Positions 48,294 through 58,716 of a DNA stretch of 64,000 nt are shown piece after piece. The DNA is taken from contig NC_060064.1 in the NCBI RefSeq assembly GCF_020283565.1, forward strand, positions 9,600,266 to 9,664,265. The letters run 5' to 3'. The notes under the pieces were generated by a model. It made no database searches. It saw nothing but the letters and a program-made list of their open reading frames with translations, and had not been told where the DNA came from. The position numbers and the translations under genes are program-made. How positions within the stretch are numbered: position 1 is the first letter of the stretch; every line of letters begins with the position of its first letter. Source of the stretch: Trifolium pratense (taxonomy: Eukaryota; Streptophyta; Magnoliopsida; Fabales; Fabaceae).

Positions 48294-48554
48294 TATTAGT
48301 CCTTATATCAAAAACAAAAAATCTTTAAAAAAAAAACTTCTAAAAAATGTCATTTATTTTTCAACTATTTTCAACTTTGTATTTAATTTTTACTGTTTTT
48401 TTTTTTAAAACTAAATGTATCATTCACGCGCAACTGTAGAGAATAATCCTCTTGAGGTAACTGGCAATTTTTATTAAACACTTCCCCTTTCTTCTTTTAA
48501 CTTAACTCATGTTGATTATATGTTGGTTCCAAAAATATAACAAATTAATTCATA

Positions 48555-48610
48555 TGGCTTAGTGGTAAATCTAATAAGAATTGTAAGTAAAAGGTTAAGG
48601 GTTCGATTCC
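48555..48610 (+). other. tRNA-like A and B box remnant
   Basis: TGGCTTAGTGGTA (A box, 48555-48567) and GGTTCGATTCC (B box, 48600-48610) are spaced as in a tRNA or tRNA-derived SINE head. No full cloverleaf could be folded by eye, so it is a pol III promoter relic, not a tRNA gene. Confidence 0.5.
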
Positions 48611-49002
48611 TACTAAGAAATTTTTTAGCATTTTTCTACTAACGTTTTTTAATAAAGACACAAAATAACCCTGAATTGATTATGTGTCAAAAAATTAAAA
48701 AGGGGTAAATTAGGAATTTCATAGGTACTTTCTTTTCTTATATAGTAGATATATCAATTAAAAAAAATAGTAACTGTTGCTATAAAATAATTGAGGGAAT
48801 TTAAAAGCAATATACACCTTTCACAATCCTATTATTTTAAATCAATTGTATAATTTCTTTTTTTTTTAAAAAAAAATTAATTGTATAATAATGCATAATA
48901 TATCGAAAAAATATATATAGAATATGCATCGAAGGTATATGCAAGCAATATGTGATTAATCTTTCAACATACTCTTAAAATTATTTCTCAAATTTGCTAC
49001 TT

Positions 49003-49512
49003 CAGGAGCATAATAGAGAACTATATATACCATTTAATATTTATAGATAACGATTATGAAAAATCATTTCAAGATGCTTCAGAGCAAATTTTTCTAAGAT
49101 GCTCTAATATTAAACTTTTGGTTTTTCTGGAACTATATTACAATTTATCTTTATAGTGTTTAAGAGTAATTAATTCATTTAGCAATCCTTATGGGATGCG
49201 CAACTCTTTAGTTCTCCAAGAACTATGTCCCAAATCTTCAAAACAATAATATAAAATTTTTTCTTGCAATCCTTCAGGGATGCTTCAATATCAATGTCTG
49301 CTTTTTCTTCTTTAGTTCTTCGGGAACTATATCAAAATTGATATTTACTAACAACAAAAATCTTATTATTTGAGCAATCCTTCGAGGATGCTTTAATGTT
49401 AAATTCTTCTGGAATTCAACAAGATTATCATAATCTCATCAACATGTAACAATATAAATAAAAAAAAACGTGATCATGAACATGAATTAACAACAACAAC
49501 AACAACAACAAC

Positions 49513-49550
<38 letters not shown>

Positions 49551-50181
49551 ATACAAAGAAATAGATTTAATTTTAAAGTTCTTCAGGAACTATATAACAT
49601 ATTTATAATGTACAAATAATCATTTGTACAATCCTTTAGGATGCATATATATTGAATCATTCATAAGTTCTTCAAAACCTCTATAATAGATCTTATCAAT
49701 ATATTATTTTTTTTACATCCTTCAGGGATGTGTCACAATTGAATTCATCAAGATTTCATGGAGCACAAAATTTGAATTTTTAAGTTCTTTGAGAACTATA
49801 TAATAGATCTAATTGTACGATCCTTCATAGATGTATCCGTAATGAATTTTTTAGAATTATGGAGAATAAAAATTGATTCTTAAATTGTTCAAGAACTGTA
49901 TAACAAATCAAATCAGTTATTTATCCAATCCTTCAGGGATTGATGTTTTTGAATTCTTCTAAAAGATTAACAAGATATTGATTTTACTTATATCTATGAA
50001 TCTTCGGGATTCATATTTTAAAAGATATTTTACGGTACTTTTATAAGTGTATGCTTATGAATCTTCAGGATTCATATTTTAAAATTTCATCATACTATGA
50101 ATCTTTAGGATTCATATTTTAAAGTTTCATCACACTATGAATCTACAGGATTCATATATCACCACGATACTTCTGGATCGT
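49003..50181 (-). repeat. Array of small palindromes with near-constant TTCAG loop (copia leader/gag region)
   Basis: At least a dozen hairpins with different stems around the same loop: 49209-49225, 49266-49283 (GCAATCC...), 49314-49328 and 49577-49591 (AGTTC/GAACT), 49377-49389, 49715-49731 (ACATCC/GGATGT), 49926-49942 (CAATCC/GGATTG), 49997-50015, 50057-50075, 50097-50115 and 50137-50155 (ATGAATC/GATTCAT), and 50164-50181 (ACGAT/ATCGT). Loops are TTCAG, TTCGG, TTTAG, TACAG or TTCTG. AGTTC and ATCC types tend to alternate. In element sense the loop reads CTGAA. Confidence 0.8.
49489..49549. repeat. (AAC)n(AAT)n microsatellite
   Basis: About 60 bases of AAC then AAT trinucleotide repeats inside the copia element. 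Confidence 0.92.
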
Positions 50182-50309
50182 AGGTTTGTGAATTAAAAAA
50201 AAAACGAGAAGAAAAAAAAATCTGAAAAAATAGAATAAAAAAAATCATAGATAAAATAAAATTGTCACTTCCCATTGTTGCTATACCTTTCTTGAAATGG
50301 GAGAGACTA

Positions 50310-50321
50310 TCGTGCTGATAA
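50310..50321 (-). other. PBS of the copia element
   Basis: The minus strand reads TTATCAGCACGA two bases inside the right LTR, a common plant copia PBS. Confidence 0.7.
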
Positions 50322-50323
50322 CG

Positions 50324-50516
50324 TGTTATAAACTATTTCTAAGCATGAACAATAATATGGAAGAATAGAGAGGAAGAAGAGAAAGGGATAAGAGAAAGGA
50401 ATAAACTTATTCACAAGTGTGTGTTTACATGAAAATAAGAGTGTCATTTATAGGACACACTAGGGGACAAGAAAACCTACCACATAATGGACATTCATTA
50501 CATATTATTCATAACA
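50324..50516 (-). repeat. 5' LTR of the copia element
   Basis: 193 bp; no difference from the left LTR found by eye. Confidence 0.9.
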
Positions 50517-50642
50517 AAATCAATTTTTTGTTTTGATTTTTATGGGAAGGGAACCATAGTAATTTAGAGTTCGGCTGCGCGAGGTGAGTTAAGTCTTGGA
50601 AAAAAAAAGGGGTGGAAGAAATGAAACGAACAGGGAATAAGT

Positions 50643-53148
50643 TGTAACATCCCAACGTTAATTAATAGAGAAATATTAATTAGAGTTGATTATTGGAGAC
50701 TAATTAAAAATAAGTGAACAAGTATACAGGATAATTAAAGAACTCAAGAATAAGTTAACTATGACCATTTGAGAGAAAGAGAACCCTTTACCAAGTGGGA
50801 CCCATTACTCCATATGATAATTAAGCCAATACTAAACATTTCCCTCATTTGTGAAGAATCAGAACAACATCTTGTTTCATTTCTTTCTCTCCCTCGTTCT
50901 TCAACCTCACGCCCCTCCTCCATAACCCATGTTTCATTCTTCTACCCAAAAGGTTGCATGTACTCTTTTCTAGTTAACTCTTAGTCATTGAGCTATAACA
51001 AAGGATTTGAGACTCCAAATCATTCATTCTTTCTCTAGTACGGGAAATTAATCCCAAATCCATCTCCACAAGATCTTCAAAACCCTTTCCATTAAATTGA
51101 AGAAAATCAGAGGTGTTTATGGTGTTGATTGCATGTGCAAATTCTGGAACAAATTCTCAATCAGCAGCATGATAAAGGAAGAGTAAGTAATAGAGTTAAT
51201 TCTTCAAATTCCTTATTCTCACAAGTCCATTCTATGTGGTGTTAAAGATGATTTATAGGATTTAATTAGTTCCATTTTGGTACTTGCATGTAAGATTCCA
51301 AGGAGAGAAGATCATGGGTATTTGAGTAGAAGTAGTTGAGAGATCAAAGATTAAGGAAGCTAAAAACTTGCAGAAGTTGGAAAGGACTTGGGATTTAAGA
51401 AATTATTATGGAAAAGTGATTTAACAACCTTAATGAACTATTGTTGTTGCTGTACTGTGGTCTGATGTTGTTGTTAAAACTGATTGGTATGATTAGAATG
51501 GTTATGGCTTAATTCTATGGAATTTTAGTGAAAAATTCGTATGACAGTACAGGTACTAATCGAGTCATAGCTGTTGCTGTGTAGCCCAGACTTGTGTAAT
51601 TGTTGGATTTTCGGATTCTACACTTAATTCCCTTCAGTTTGGATATACGTTTGATATGTTTTGGATTAGAAATGGATTCGGAAAACGCGTTTGAAGTTTG
51701 AATATTGATGTTGGAAACTGCATACGGGTTTTGGCATGGATTTTGCAGAATAAGCTAAAATGTGTGTTTAAGTTGGGTGAATGATTCCAGAACTGAATAT
51801 GTATGCTTAATTGGCTGAGTAAGAGCTTGGTTTGAAGTTGAAATGAAAAAATTAGAGGTTGGAAGTCAGTAGCAGTTTTATGCAGAAAATCTGTCACGAG
51901 TTTGCATATGTGAGCAGCACCATCGGATGGTTCTAAGCGGGCGAGATGGCTGGTTATTGCTAGCAATTTCAGGTGGGTTCCTTTAGAAACTCAACCTTTA
52001 GCATAGCCTAGAACTTTAGTTGCCCAATTAAATTATGTATGATAACAATAGATTAGATATTATGTTAGTATCCCCAATTATGAATTATTGCATGATAACA
52101 TAAGTTAGGATCAATTAGTGTATGAGAGTAGCTTAATCCCAAAGCTTCTCTCCATTTTAATCATGTAATATATATTGCATTATTCATGGCTAGGATGAGA
52201 AAGGATTGGTGGTGAGATTTTCTGCAAAATGGTGAAAATATGGAAACAGGGTACTTATATGACATTCTCGCTAAATGGGAGTATTAGATAAGAATCCTGC
52301 ATAATTTTTTAAAAACATGGACAATGTCACTCTTTTTGGATCCTCAATCTTCCTAGATGTTTTCTGTGAATATTGTAAGTATAATACGTAATTAAAATGT
52401 TAATTACACGATAAGTTATGATAATCAGGAAATCAGAACAATTTAGTTTTCCCAGGGAAGGAATTCATGGGTAGGATAACAATCAGGATAATTAAGTTAA
52501 GTTAAGAAAGTCAGTCAATCATGGTGGTTACTTATGTACCACGTTATGGGATTCGAGGAATCCAATCATGTTACGATTGTGAGCTTCATGCCGTGTCGAT
52601 GCGTATAATCATCGACGACGGATATGTCAGGCCTCTGAGATCGGCTCACCTCAGAGTGTCTTAGTTATGTTAAAATGAACAAGATAATTAATCTGTGTTA
52701 CACCTTTATATTATTATGTTTATGAAATCATGTTATGAAATTATGTTAGGGACTGACAATCAGGATCAAGGAACTTTTAGTTCATTAGTTGCCCCGGTGT
52801 AAACACCAATAGTAACTGGGTAGTAGGAATCCACTGAGACGAAGTGACTGTTCTCATCCCCCACTTATTTGATTTCAGATAAACAGGTTGATCGAGATAT
52901 CATGGTCTACAAGCATGGAGTTCAGATACTTGGATTATGCTAGTTGAGCTGACGTCATGTTATCTTATATTTTGTATAAGATTTAGTTTCTTTATGTTTT
53001 CAGTTGTTAGCTCAATTTAGTATTAATCTCTTGGATTTTGTAATCCTATTTGTGTATTCGGCCGATATGCAATGAAAATTTAATGTTTCCCGATTCAGTT
53101 ATGTACACTCTTGTCGATATTCTAGATAAAATGACATGGGGTGTTATA
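50643..53148 (+). repeat. 5' LTR of the plus-strand LARD
   Basis: 2506 bp, TG...TA termini, with no gene inside that I would defend. Confidence 0.93.
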
Positions 53149-53150
53149 AT

Positions 53151-53162
53151 TGGTATCAGAGC
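53151..53162 (+). other. PBS of the plus-strand LARD
   Basis: TGGTATCAGAGC, two bases after the LTR end. Confidence 0.93.
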
Positions 53163-55665
53163 AGGTCGATTCTTCATCGGACCTTGCTGCGGATCAATAA
53201 AATTCAATCATAAGTAGTATGAACCTTTTGGAGTCTGGACTGTTTACGCTGAAACCATTGCGTGCTGAGCCTGATCAACTCAGTATCGCGTATGGTAGGC
53301 AGGGTAGTACGGTTGAGAACCGAAGTGGAACCAGGAGGTCAAGCAGTAAGAACGCAGTAGGAGTGTGAACTCAGAAGGGAGTATGAACGAATATCGTTAG
53401 AAGCTAATATTGGAACTGTAGCAGTCGATGCCACAAGAGTAAGTTGAGTAACGCCAACAAGTGGCGCGCAGAATTGGGAAAATTACGTGGCGTAATACCA
53501 GTAGTAAGAGGCATGTCAAGAGATGCACGAACCAGACGCGCTCAACTGACGGTAGCAGGTTTAAGGATACGGAGAATTCTGGGAATGGAAAACCGGTATC
53601 AAAGTAAGTTTTGATCGGAGTAGAACCGAGACTGTTTATTGAAGTACGATACCGGATAATTGTACTACGTCTGATGGGTGCATTAATATGGAGAATGAAA
53701 TTATGAGAACGGCGCATGTATGTATTATGTGAACCTAATAACCAGAAGCACTTAATTCAAATAAGACTTATCAAAAGTCAGTGAACCGAACTCTTTCAAA
53801 TTCGTCAAACCTTCATTTCAGCTCAGTAGTTTTCCCAGAGACATAGGTCAATTGACTACACTATTAGAGAAAGACAAACTATACTTCAAACATTCCTTTA
53901 ATTCCTAATGTCAGTTTGTTGTACCATTCTCGTAGAATGAGAATCAAGTTTGTCCCAATTCAAGAGAACTGTCGGTGGAAATAAATCATGAAGCATGAAC
54001 ATACACCGGCAGAATCAGGATTTTCAATTACCTACCCTTTCACGTGAACTATAAATCAGCTAAATTCATCGAATCGATGTGATGCATGATTCGTAATCAG
54101 CCAACCTTGTTAAGTTATGAACATTACATTCCTCAAGCCTATCTCATTTTGATAGAGAGATAAATTCTTCCGGTGCTTTGCGATCTATCACTTACATTTA
54201 GCGTAAAAATTCAATTAAGTTGCGAATCTTTCTAATTCCTCAATATCAGTGAATTAGATTCACAGTTAGAATGTTATCCTTATGTAACTCTGACGAAATG
54301 TCTTCAGCTTTTCACCTTTGTTATCAGTATTCAGTTTGGACCTATGTAAAGTTGAATGGCTTGTTAAGAGTAATGAGTTGTGTTCCTTTAAAGGACTATT
54401 AGTTATTCATGTTGACCTTCAGAGCAGTAACCTTATGTTTACCATCAAGAAATTCTTCAATCTTCTAGTTTCATTACTGATGACCGGTTCATAATCACAT
54501 AAGTCTAATTAATTATGTAGGGTCATGAGTAATTTTAGTTCAAGTTCTCACGTGTCTTGTTAATATGTTAATCAACAAGCAACCTAGAGTTAGTCAACTC
54601 AATTAGTAGTAGCATCACCATCGGTAAATCGAGACAATTGTGTTTTACTTTCCCTTAGCGACCAGTCTATTTTAGACAACTCGTTATCGCAAAATTGCAT
54701 CAGAGAATTCTATCCAAATCTTACCTTAATTAAGTTAGGGGACTCATCATAAGAAGTAACCTCAATGAACACTGATGGAATGAGAAAATCGTAAGCGCTA
54801 TGCAACAATGAGGAGACTTTGAGTATGTAATAATTGTAATAGATAAGGAGTGAAGTGGTGCAGATATGTTAGATTTTGGTGAAGTATTTATACAGTGGTG
54901 CATCGGAAGTCACTATTGATGCGAGTATTACTTTGAAACGTTTACGGTACAAGAAGTAATAACAATATGAGTAACGCCGGATAAGATGAGACAATGTGTG
55001 ACATTACCCGGGAATTGTAGACCGAGGTTGGAATGACGCAGTCAGAAGATAATGGTAAAAAGTTGATATCAGAGTGCGCAGCAAGTAATGGTGGAGAATG
55101 CAGTCAGCAGGTTGGTCTTTAGGCCAACAACCATTTAGGAAGAAGAAAGTTTTATTCCAAGGAATTGGATGTGGAAGACGGTAAGATAATTAAAAGAACG
55201 TATGACGAGTAAGTTACACATATGTTCATGTTTGAACTTGGGATTGTTAGTAATGGAGTACCCTTGAGAACAAAGATTGTGAAGGGAGAACGATTCAACT
55301 CATAAGGTTAATGCGGTGAACTAGTAAGAACAAGTGGGCTCCGGTATTAATTTGAAGAGTAAGGAAAAAGGAAATGTTGCGTTGCGAACGGTTGTACCGA
55401 GGAAAATAACAAAAAGTGCTAATATAAGATGGGCGTGCACCTATAAGTCGTATTATGGGATGAGATCATGAGTTCGATGTATGAAATGAACAAGCTGGAT
55501 TTTCAAAAGTAACATAAACAAATGCTATTGCAGCGAAGTATGGGGTTAATAACCTTGAAGGACGAATCATGATCTGTTAAGAAATAAAGTCTAGACAATT
55601 TGCTTTGGTGATGAATGAAGAAGTTTTTGAATTTCGCGGACGAAATTCTTTTAAGGGGGATAGAT
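53163..55665 (+). other. Interior of the plus-strand LARD, non-coding, with PPT
   Basis: No ORF with retroelement motifs; the longest frame (53397-53717, minus, 106 codons) looks incidental. The leader (TTTGGAGTCTGGACTGTTTACGCTG and following) is shared with the minus-strand LARD. It ends in PPT TTTTAAGGGGGATAGAT at about 55649-55665. Confidence 0.75.
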
Positions 55666-58171
55666 TGTAACATCCCAACGTTAATTAATAGAGAAATATT
55701 AATTAGAGTTGATTATTGGAGACTAATTAAAAATAAGTGAACAAGTATACAGGATAATTAAAGAACTCAAGAATAAGTTAACTATGACCATTTGAGAGAA
55801 AGAGAACCCTTTACCAAGTGGGACCCATTACTCCATATGATAATTAAGCCAATACTAAACATTTCCCTCATTTGTGAAGAATCAGAACAACATCTTGTTT
55901 CATTTCTTTCTCTCCCTCGTTCTTCAACCTCACGCCCCTCCTCCATAACCCATGTTTCATTCTTCTACCCAAAAGGTTGCATGTACTCTTTTCTAGTTAA
56001 CTCTTAGTCATTGAGCTATAACAAAGGATTTGAGACTCCAAATCATTCATTCTTTCTCTAGTACGGGAAATTAATCCCAAATCCATCTCCACAAGATCTT
56101 CAAAACCCTTTCCATTAAATTGAAGAAAATCAGAGGTGTTTATGGTGTTGATTGCATGTGCAAATTCTGGAACAAATTCTCAATCAGCAGCATGATAAAG
56201 GAAGAGTAAGTAATAGAGTTAATTCTTCAAATTCCTTATTCTCACAAGTCCATTCTATGTGGTGTTAAAGATGATTTATAGGATTTAATTAGTTCCATTT
56301 TGGTACTTGCATGTAAGATTCCAAGGAGAGAAGATCATGGGTATTTGAGTAGAAGTAGTTGAGAGATCCAAGATTAAGGAAGCTAAAAACTTGCAGAAGT
56401 TGGAAAGGACTTGGGATTTAAGAAATTATTATGGAAAAGTGATTTAACAACCTTAATGAACTATTGTTGTTGCTGTACTGTGGTCTGATGTTGTTGTTAA
56501 AACTGATTGGTATGATTAGAATGGTTATGGCTTAATTCTATGGAATTTTAGTGAAAAATTCGTATGACAGTACAGGTACTAATCGAGTCATAGCTGTTGC
56601 TGTGTAGCCCAGACTTGTGTAATTGTTGGATTTTCGGATTCTACACTTAATTCCCTTCAGTTTGGATATACGTTTGATATGTTTTGGATTAGAAATGGAT
56701 TCGGAAAACGCGTTTGAAGTTTGAATATTGATGTTGGAAACTGCATACGGGTTTTGGCATGGATTTTGCAGAATAAGCTAAAATGTGTGTTTAAGTTGGG
56801 TGAATGATTCCAGAACTGAATATGTATGCTTAATTGGCTGAGTAAGAGCTTGGTTTGAAGTTGAAATGAAAAAATTAGAGGTTGGAAGTCAGTAGCAGTT
56901 TTATGCAGAAAATCTGTCACGAGTTTGCATATGTGAGCAGCACCATCGGATGGTTCTAAGCGGGCGAGATGGCTGGTTATTGCTAGCAATTTCAGGTGGG
57001 TTCCTTTAGAAACTCAACCTTTAGCATAGCCTAGAACTTTAGTTGCCCAATTAAATTATGTATGATAACAATAGATTAGATATTATGTTAGTATCCCCAA
57101 TTATGAATTATTGCATGATAACATAAGTTAGGATCAATTAGTGTATGAGAGTAGCTTAATCCCAAAGCTTCTCTCCATTTTAATCATGTAATATATATTG
57201 CATTATTCATGGCTAGGATGAGAAAGGATTGGTGGTGAGATTTTCTGCAAAATGGTGAAAATATGGAAACAGGGTACTTATATGACATTCTCGCTAAATG
57301 GGAGTATTAGATAAGAATCCTGCATAATTTTTTAAAAACATGGACAATGTCACTCTTTTTGGATCCTCAATCTTCCTAGATGTTTTCTGTGAATATTGTA
57401 AGTATAATACGTAATTAAAATGTTAATTACACGATAAGTTATGATAATCAGGAAATCAGAACAATTTAGTTTTCCCAGGGAAGGAATTCATGGGTAGGAT
57501 AACAATCAGGATAATTAAGTTAAGTTAAGAAAGTCAGTCAATCATGGTGGTTACTTATGTACCACGTTATGGGATTCGAGGAATCCAATCATGTTACGAT
57601 TGTGAGCTTCATGCCGTGTCGATGCGTATAATCATCGACGACGGATATGTCAGGCCTCTGAGATCGGCTCACCTCAGAGTGTCTTAGTTATGTTAAAATG
57701 AACAAGATAATTAATCTGTGTTACACCTTTATATTATTATGTTTATGAAATCATGTTATGAAATTATGTTAGGGACTGACAATCAGGATCAAGGAACTTT
57801 TAGTTCATTAGTTGCCCCGGTGTAAACACCAATAGTAACTGGGTAGTAGGAATCCACTGAGACGAAGTGACTGTTCTCATCCCCCACTTATTTGATTTCA
57901 GATAAACAGGTTGATCGAGATATCATGGTCTACAAGCATGGAGTTCAGATACTTGGATTATGCTAGTTGAGCTGACGTCATGTTATCTTATATTTTGTAT
58001 AAGATTTAGTTTCTTTATGTTTTCAGTTGTTAGCTCAATTTAGTATTAATCTCTTGGATTTTGTAATCCTATTTGTGTATTCGGCCGATATGCAATGAAA
58101 ATTTAATGTTTCCCGATTCAGTTATGTACACTCTTGTCGATATTCTAGATAAAATGACATGGGGTGTTATA
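55666..58171 (+). repeat. 3' LTR of the plus-strand LARD
   Basis: 2506 bp, nearly identical to the 5' LTR. Confidence 0.93.
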
Positions 58172-58390
58172 TAAGTCATATTCAATTGAACCATAGTAAT
58201 ATGCAATTTTTTTTAAACAGAAAAATATGCAATTTAATTAGGAGTATGTTGGAAAAAAAATATGCATGTGTTAGATTAAAATAACCATGTTTTTTAACCA
58301 ATATGTTTTTTGTATGGCAAAAGGCAACAATGTTGGTTCGTAGTATGAGGGGAATATATTACTAATTGGTATAATCAAGTAAGACAACTA

Positions 58391-58688
58391 TTCCCTCGGT
58401 TCATATTATAAGCAAAACCAAATCACTTTTTTTTTCTTTTCCAAATTATAAGCAAAATAAATTTACTTTTATCATTTTCAAAATTTACTCTTACATATTG
58501 TCATTAAATTTAATTCAAATTGCATTTAATTTACTATTTTTTTCCCATAATCAATAATCAATAAAAATTATTTTTTATATTTTCCCATGAAACTTGAAAA
58601 CTAAAAAAGTCATACATCAAATTATCATATTTTACTTTTCTTAATAAGTGTGAAATTTTGTTTTGCTTATAATATGGGACAGAAGAAG
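58391..58688. mobile_element. Stowaway-type MITE in Helitron H1
   Basis: 298 bp between TA dinucleotides. Left TTCCCTCGGTTCATATTATAAG; right, inverted, CTTCTTCTGTCCCATATTATAA. A related single end lies near 61035-61090 (CTTATAATATGGGACGGAG). Confidence 0.65.
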
Positions 58689-58716
58689 TATATATAAAAA
58701 CAAACCTAAAATTGTA

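Larger units (their letters stand above)
45611..48749 (-). mobile_element. Helitron H2 (3.1 kb, minus strand) inside the copia element
   Basis: The left end on plus is CTAGCAGGACACCCGTGCGTC with hairpin CCCGTGCG/CGCACGGG (about 45622-45639). The right end on minus is TCTACTATATAAGAAAAG at 48749, a common legume-type Helitron 5' end from memory. Flanks A|T (45610/48750). No Rep/helicase. The body is a degenerate repeat array plus retroposed insertions. Confidence 0.8.
41533..50516 (-). mobile_element. Ty1-copia element with dead coding region, identical 193-bp LTRs
   Basis: LTRs 41533-41725 and 50324-50516 appear identical. Target duplication AAATC (41528-41532 and 50517-50521). On the minus strand the PBS TTATCAGCACGA is at 50310-50321 and the PPT AAGGGGGAG directly precedes the left LTR (about 41726-41736). 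The interior (5.5 kb without the nested Helitron) keeps only broken pol remnants and a hairpin array. Identical LTRs mean recent movement, so machinery from elsewhere is implied. Confidence 0.85.
50643..58171 (+). mobile_element. Non-coding LTR element on the plus strand (LARD-like), young
   Basis: Two 2506-bp LTRs (50643-53148, 55666-58171), a 2.5-kb interior, PBS, PPT and the duplication TAAGT (50638-50642 and 58172-58176). I found one difference between the LTRs (CAAAG/CCAAG near 51342 and 56367). LTRs begin TGTAACATCCCAAC and end GGTGTTATA. No retroelement ORF. The leader and 3' interior are homologous to the minus-strand LARD, and the PPT context (TTCGCGGACGAAATTC) is the same as in the chromovirus fragment at 63342. 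Two LTR frames of 71 and 110 codons are identical in both LTRs, as any LTR frame would be. Confidence 0.93.

Noticed and set aside
48555..48622. Functional tRNA gene
   Set aside because: A and B boxes are there but acceptor and anticodon stems do not pair; kept only as a tRNA-like relic.
49003..50181. CRISPR-like array
   Set aside because: Repeated palindromes suggested it, but stems vary, spacing is irregular, and the setting is a plant retrotransposon.
50769..50984. 71-codon ORF repeated at 55792
   Set aside because: Same LTR duplication argument; low-complexity Ser/Leu composition.
51634..51966. 110-codon minus ORF repeated at 56657
   Set aside because: Present twice only because it lies in the two LTRs of one element; no domain and no promoter support.
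53397..53717. 106-codon ORF as a LARD gene product
   Set aside because: Minus strand relative to the element, no motif, and not kept in the related LARD interior as far as I can see.
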